From positions 18,510 to 82,509 of the forward strand of contig CAZXDP010000006.1 in NCBI GenBank assembly GCA_964639255.1: a stretch of 64,000 nt of DNA. Direction: 5' to 3'. Of this stretch, positions 60,316-64,000 are shown piece after piece. Position 1 is the first letter of the stretch, and the number at the start of each line of letters is the position of its first letter. The position numbers and the translations under genes were made by a program. This stretch comes from NZQO01 sp964639255 (GTDB taxonomy: Bacteria > Bacteroidota > Bacteroidia > Flavobacteriales > Flavobacteriaceae). Below the pieces are notes generated by a model. The model saw nothing but the letters and a program-made list of their open reading frames with translations. It searched no databases and was not told the origin of the DNA.

Positions 60316-63036
60316 ATGCGAACCTTTCTTCGAGAGACACTTGAATACCTCTACCAAGAGCACGAAACTCTATCATCACTAACCCTCATTCTACCTAGCA
60401 AGCGGGCCGGTGGGTTCTTGAAAAACGAACTGAAGCTTATGGCCAATAAGACCCAGTTCGTGCCCAAAATTTTGAGCATCGAGGAGTTTATCGAGCAAGT
60501 TTCAGGATTGGAAATCATAGATACCACTGAACTCCTGTTCAAAAGCTACATCGCCTACCAAAATACCCCGGGCATCACCGAAAAAGACAGCTTCGATACC
60601 TACGCCACCTGGGCGCAAACACTGTTGAATGATTTTAATGAGATAGACCGGTACTTAGTCGATCCAAAGGATTTTTTCGCCTATCTAGACAGCATTAAAA
60701 CCTTAGAACGCTGGAACTTAAAAGAGGAACCCACTGTAATGGTCCAGAATTACCTTTCTTTTTGGAGCCATCTGCCAACAGTGTACAATAACCTGTACCA
60801 ACTTCTAAAAAAGGAGTCGGTAGGATACCAAGGTATGGTATACCGTGAGGCCGCCAATGCCATTGATATCTATAGCCAAGAACACCAAAGCTCAAAATTT
60901 ATATTCATTGGTTTCAATGCCCTCAACAATGCTGAACAGAAGATTATTACCACTTTGCTCGAAGCGAATATCGCTGATGTACATTGGGATGCGGACTCAT
61001 ATTTCCTGAATGATAACAAACATGGCGCATCGCTATTTCTGCGGCGGTATTTTAAGAACTGGCCGTACTATGCAAATAGAGCGCCCAAAGGTATTAGCTC
61101 CCATTTTGAAACTGGGAAAAACATTCACTTGGTGGCCACACAGAAGAATGTAGGACAGGCAAAATATGTAGGACAACTTTTGGCAGGTTTTTCAGAGGAA
61201 AAACTATCGAATACCGCAATTGTATTGGCAGACGAACAACTGTTGGTGCCTATTTTGCATTCCTTACCTCCCAACGTGAAATCTGTAAATGTTACCATGG
61301 GTATGTCGCTAAGGGAGTTTCCCATTAGTGGTTTTTTTGAATTGCTGTTCCATCTGCAAACCCAGGGCGGAACCCCCTATTACTATAAAGATGTGCTTAC
61401 CCTATTGCAACACAGTTTTGGGAAGCGCCTACTTCCCCAAGCCGAAGAAATAATACGCAAGATGCAGTTGGGCAATAGATCGCATATAGCGTATGAAGAG
61501 CTCAATACCCAGACCCCAAACGAACATCACCTCATAAAATGGATCTTTGAGCCATGGCAGCGTAGCGAACAAGCCATTTGCTGCTGCCTCAATATTCTTG
61601 AGCATTGCCAGGACCGCTTCCAAGAGCAACCCTTGCAACGGGCCGTTCTTCATAAGTTGTTTCAGGTATTTACAAAATTGCAAACATTAAATGCTCAATT
61701 TGACCATTTTTCAAGTGTGAAGAGCGCCCAGGCCGTTTTTGTCGAGGCTGTCGCCACCACAACCTTGGATTTTGAGGGAGACGCCTACAGAGGGCTTCAA
61801 ATTATGGGAGTGCTAGAAACGCGCGTACTCGATTTTGAGAATATCATCGTACTATCGGTCAACGAGGGCATCCTCCCCACGGGAAAGAGCAACACGTCTT
61901 TTATCACCTACGATTTGAAAAAACAATTCAAACTACCGCTTTATACCGAGAAAGATGCCATTTACACCTATCATTTCTATCATATGCTACAGCGGGCAAA
62001 AGATATTACCCTACTCTACACGACCCAGGCCGAAGGGCTTTCCGCAGGTGAGAAAAGCCGTTTTCTGCTTCAGTTGGAAATAGATCGTCCAGCCGCCCAT
62101 AGCCTAACCCACTCAGTCGTTTCACCAACCATACCTATATCCTCCGTAGTACCCGAAGAAATTGCAAAAACACCTTCCATACAACAGCGTATTCGCGAAT
62201 TGGCCGAATATGGCTTCTCTCCTTCGGCCTTAACGGGTTACATTCGTAACCCCATTGACTTCTATTTTGAAAAAATAGTACAGGTAAAGGAGGCTGAAAT
62301 GGTAGAGGAAACAGTAGCGGCAAATACTCTGGGAACTATTGTGCACGATACTTTGGAAACCTTCTATGGCAATCATATTAATGAACGGTTATCGTTGAAA
62401 TCCTTGCAGGCGATGAAACCTCAAATTGAGGGGGAGGTGACCCGTCAGTTTGAAAAAACCTATCGACAGGGCACTTTCCATAAAGGAAAGAACCTTATCA
62501 TCTTTGAAGTCGCAAAACGGTACGTATCCAATTTTATCGATTTCGAAATTGCTGAAATTGAAAAAGGAAATACTATTGAAATCCTATCGGTCGAAAACAA
62601 ACTCGAGGCACCGCTGCACCTGCCAGAATTGGACTTTCCGATAAAAATTAGGGGCACGGTAGACCGAGTAGACAGGTATAACGGAAAGCTGCGCATCGTA
62701 GATTACAAAACGGGATCGGTAAAGAGCGGCGATGTGCAGCTTTCAGATTGGGACGTGCTTACACAAGACTATAAGTACAGCAAGGCATTTCAGGTTTTAA
62801 CCTATGCTTGGATACGCTACCAGAACAGGCCTTTTGAAGAAGCCCAAGCTGGTATTATCTCGTTTAAAAACTTAAAGCAGGGCTTTTTGCCTTTCGGATT
62901 AAAAACAGGCTATCGCGAACGTGATACAGTGATTACTCCCGAAACCATACAGCAATTTGAAACTGAACTGCTGAAACTCATTTGTGAGATTGCCAACGCC
63001 TCCGTACCTTTTACCGAAAAGGAAATTTCAAAATGA
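60316..63036 (+). CDS. AddB-like PD-(D/E)xK nuclease
   Basis: 906 residues. The N-terminus LILPSKRAGGFLKNEL corresponds to the helicase-like half of AddB but replaces the nucleotide-binding Walker A (GxxGxGKT) with a form that should not bind ATP. The C-terminus has a nuclease: SPSALTGYIRNPIDFYFEKIVQV, VDRVDRYNGKLRIVDYKTG. The cysteines of the AddB iron-sulfur cluster are absent. It should partner the AddA-like protein at 54330 in DNA-end processing. The alpha/beta hydrolase start overlaps its end by 4 nt. Confidence 0.83.
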   Translation: MRTFLRETLEYLYQEHETLSSLTLILPSKRAGGFLKNELKLMANKTQFVPKILSIEEFIEQVSGLEIIDTTELLFKSYIAYQNTPGITEKDSFDTYATWAQTLLNDFNEIDRYLVDPKDFFAYLDSIKTLERWNLKEEPTVMVQNYLSFWSHLPTVYNNLYQLLKKESVGYQGMVYREAANAIDIYSQEHQSSKFIFIGFNALNNAEQKIITTLLEANIADVHWDADSYFLNDNKHGASLFLRRYFKNWPYYANRAPKGISSHFETGKNIHLVATQKNVGQAKYVGQLLAGFSEEKLSNTAIVLADEQLLVPILHSLPPNVKSVNVTMGMSLREFPISGFFELLFHLQTQGGTPYYYKDVLTLLQHSFGKRLLPQAEEIIRKMQLGNRSHIAYEELNTQTPNEHHLIKWIFEPWQRSEQAICCCLNILEHCQDRFQEQPLQRAVLHKLFQVFTKLQTLNAQFDHFSSVKSAQAVFVEAVATTTLDFEGDAYRGLQIMGVLETRVLDFENIIVLSVNEGILPTGKSNTSFITYDLKKQFKLPLYTEKDAIYTYHFYHMLQRAKDITLLYTTQAEGLSAGEKSRFLLQLEIDRPAAHSLTHSVVSPTIPISSVVPEEIAKTPSIQQRIRELAEYGFSPSALTGYIRNPIDFYFEKIVQVKEAEMVEETVAANTLGTIVHDTLETFYGNHINERLSLKSLQAMKPQIEGEVTRQFEKTYRQGTFHKGKNLIIFEVAKRYVSNFIDFEIAEIEKGNTIEILSVENKLEAPLHLPELDFPIKIRGTVDRVDRYNGKLRIVDYKTGSVKSGDVQLSDWDVLTQDYKYSKAFQVLTYAWIRYQNRPFEEAQAGIISFKNLKQGFLPFGLKTGYRERDTVITPETIQQFETELLKLICEIANASVPFTEKEISK

Positions 63037-63878
63037 AAAAGCTCAAGAACCAAGTACTTCGGCAAGAGGGAAAAAAACCCATCGTATACGATGTATTCTA
63101 CAAAGAAACCTCTCACAAAAAACCCGTTGTCGTCTTTTGCCACGGTTATAAAGGCTTTAAGGATTGGGGTGCGTGGAATTTAGTGGCCGAACAATTTGCC
63201 AAAGCCGGTTTTTTCTTCCTCAAATTCAATTTTTCCCACAACGGAGGTACGGTGTCCCAACCTATCGACTTTTCAGACCTTAATGCATTTTCAGAAAATA
63301 CATATACATTAGAACTGGAGGATCTCAAACGCGTCTTGGACTTTTTAGCACATTCAAATTCCTATGCGGAAGAGGCAGATTGCTCATCTATATCATTAAT
63401 TGGTCACAGTAGGGGTGGTGGAATCGTGCTCATAGCGGCCAGCGAAAATCCCAACATTGAAAAAGTGATTACCTGGGCCAGTGTAAGCGATTACAAACGT
63501 AGGTTTAACATTGGTTCCAAACAATTTGAAACCTGGAAGGCCAATGGTGTAAAATATGTGGAAAACGGTCGTACCAAACAGCTAATGCCACATCTGTATC
63601 GGTTTTACGAAGATTTCGAGCAAAACGAAAACCGTTTAACTATAGCAACGGCGGTTGAAAACCTCTCCCAACCCCTACTTATCGTCCACGGTAGTGAGGA
63701 TAGTACGGTACCTAAAAATGAGGCAGAACAGTTGGCGGCTTGGAGTGACAATGCTACACTTCAAATTATAGAAGGGGCGAATCACGTGTTTGGCTCCACG
63801 CATCCGTGGAACGAAACTACGCTACCGCCACAGCTTATGGAAGTGGTGCGGAATTCCATCGGTTTCCTGAAAGAGTGA
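63033..63878 (+). CDS. Alpha/beta hydrolase
   Basis: 281 residues. Cytoplasmic serine hydrolase: FCHGYKGFKDWGAW (oxyanion region), nucleophile elbow GHSRGGG, acid in HGSEDSTVP and His in GANHVFG. It resembles dienelactone-hydrolase/BAAT-type or peptidase-like esterases; substrate unknown. The ATG overlaps the AddB-like stop (ATGA), implying translational coupling. A hairpin follows. Confidence 0.88.
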   Translation: MKKLKNQVLRQEGKKPIVYDVFYKETSHKKPVVVFCHGYKGFKDWGAWNLVAEQFAKAGFFFLKFNFSHNGGTVSQPIDFSDLNAFSENTYTLELEDLKRVLDFLAHSNSYAEEADCSSISLIGHSRGGGIVLIAASENPNIEKVITWASVSDYKRRFNIGSKQFETWKANGVKYVENGRTKQLMPHLYRFYEDFEQNENRLTIATAVENLSQPLLIVHGSEDSTVPKNEAEQLAAWSDNATLQIIEGANHVFGSTHPWNETTLPPQLMEVVRNSIGFLKE

Positions 63879-63914
63879 TGGGTGTAAAGTATTTCCAGGG
63901 TTAGAGCGCAGCCC

Positions 63915-63943
63915 TAAAAAAAGCCGTCCCATACGGACGGCTT
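63915..63943 (-). terminator. Terminator of tRNA-Ala
   Basis: AAGCCGTCC and GGACGGCTT form a 9-bp stem with a 5-nt loop (CATAC); on the minus strand it is followed by a T-run (TTTTT). It lies just downstream of the minus-strand tRNA and converges on the hydrolase gene. Confidence 0.75.
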
Positions 63944-63948
63944 ATTTG

Positions 63949-64000
63949 TGGAGAATATCGGAGTCGAACCGATGACCTCTTGCATGCCATGCAAGCGCTC
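63949..64000 (-). tRNA. tRNA-Ala (GGC anticodon), 5' part cut by window end
   Basis: On the minus strand: anticodon stem-loop CTTGC-ATGGCAT-GCAAG with anticodon GGC, variable region, T arm ATCGG-TTCGACT-CCGAT, acceptor 3' strand ATTCTCC and discriminator A. CCA is not encoded (next bases CAA). The D arm and 5' acceptor strand lie beyond base 64000. Confidence 0.9.

Overview
The window is ordinary-looking chromosome from a member of the Flavobacteriaceae (Bacteroidota). The signs are the lineage's -7 promoter box (TAnnTTTG) in front of many unrelated genes, a C-terminal type IX secretion (T9SS) sorting domain, an IPExxxVDY-family protein beside pyruvate kinase, a full Bat aerotolerance operon, and the pairing of an AddA-like helicase/nuclease with an AddB-like nuclease around kbl and an OmpA porin. 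No phage, integrase, transposase, CRISPR array or clear island was seen. A run of exactly 100 N (11713-11812) marks an unresolved assembly gap.

Layout. 1-9.4 kb: truncated NADP-glutamate dehydrogenase, a predicted beta-barrel protein, a trans-sulfuration enzyme, a small lipoprotein/ArsC-like/DMT-transporter run, and a TetR-hydrolase-thioesterase operon with a palindromic operator, divergent from a YheT-type hydrolase. 9.5-16.2 kb: yicC-gmk-nadD, the gap, gpsA, pheS with two small downstream genes, a ceramidase-like membrane protein and cvpA. 16.2-18.6 kb: SulP transporter plus beta-carbonic anhydrase, a likely bicarbonate uptake/hydration pair. 19.0-28.6 kb: the nine-gene minus-strand moxR-DUF58-batD-like-batA-(small gene)-batB-batC-batD-batE operon. 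28.7-44.7 kb: mixed housekeeping genes (SDR, AlbA_2 protein, phosphatase, acyl-ACP desaturase, ALDH7-type dehydrogenase, 3-hydroxyanthranilate dioxygenase, secreted lipoproteins, isoaspartyl peptidase, DinB, a T9SS cargo protein, pyruvate kinase). 44.8-52.2 kb: rnc-fabF-acpP divergent from purN-rnhA, then a PfkB kinase followed by an unusually long PurF homologue. 53.6-63.9 kb: superoxide dismutase, the AddA/kbl/OmpA/AddB cluster, an alpha/beta hydrolase and a tRNA-Ala(GGC) cut by the window end.

The most unusual stretch is 52.2-53.5 kb. Two copies of a structured non-coding unit lie exactly 900 bp apart on either side of a small uncharacterised gene. Each has its own promoter box, a small hairpin, a long terminator-like hairpin, and a second copy of the 3' arm of that hairpin about 110 nt downstream, so the 5' arm could pair with either of two 3' arms.

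Gene starts were adjusted where an upstream in-frame start would lie inside or before the promoter box or would add residues unlike the family. All family assignments come from reading motifs; no database search was possible.
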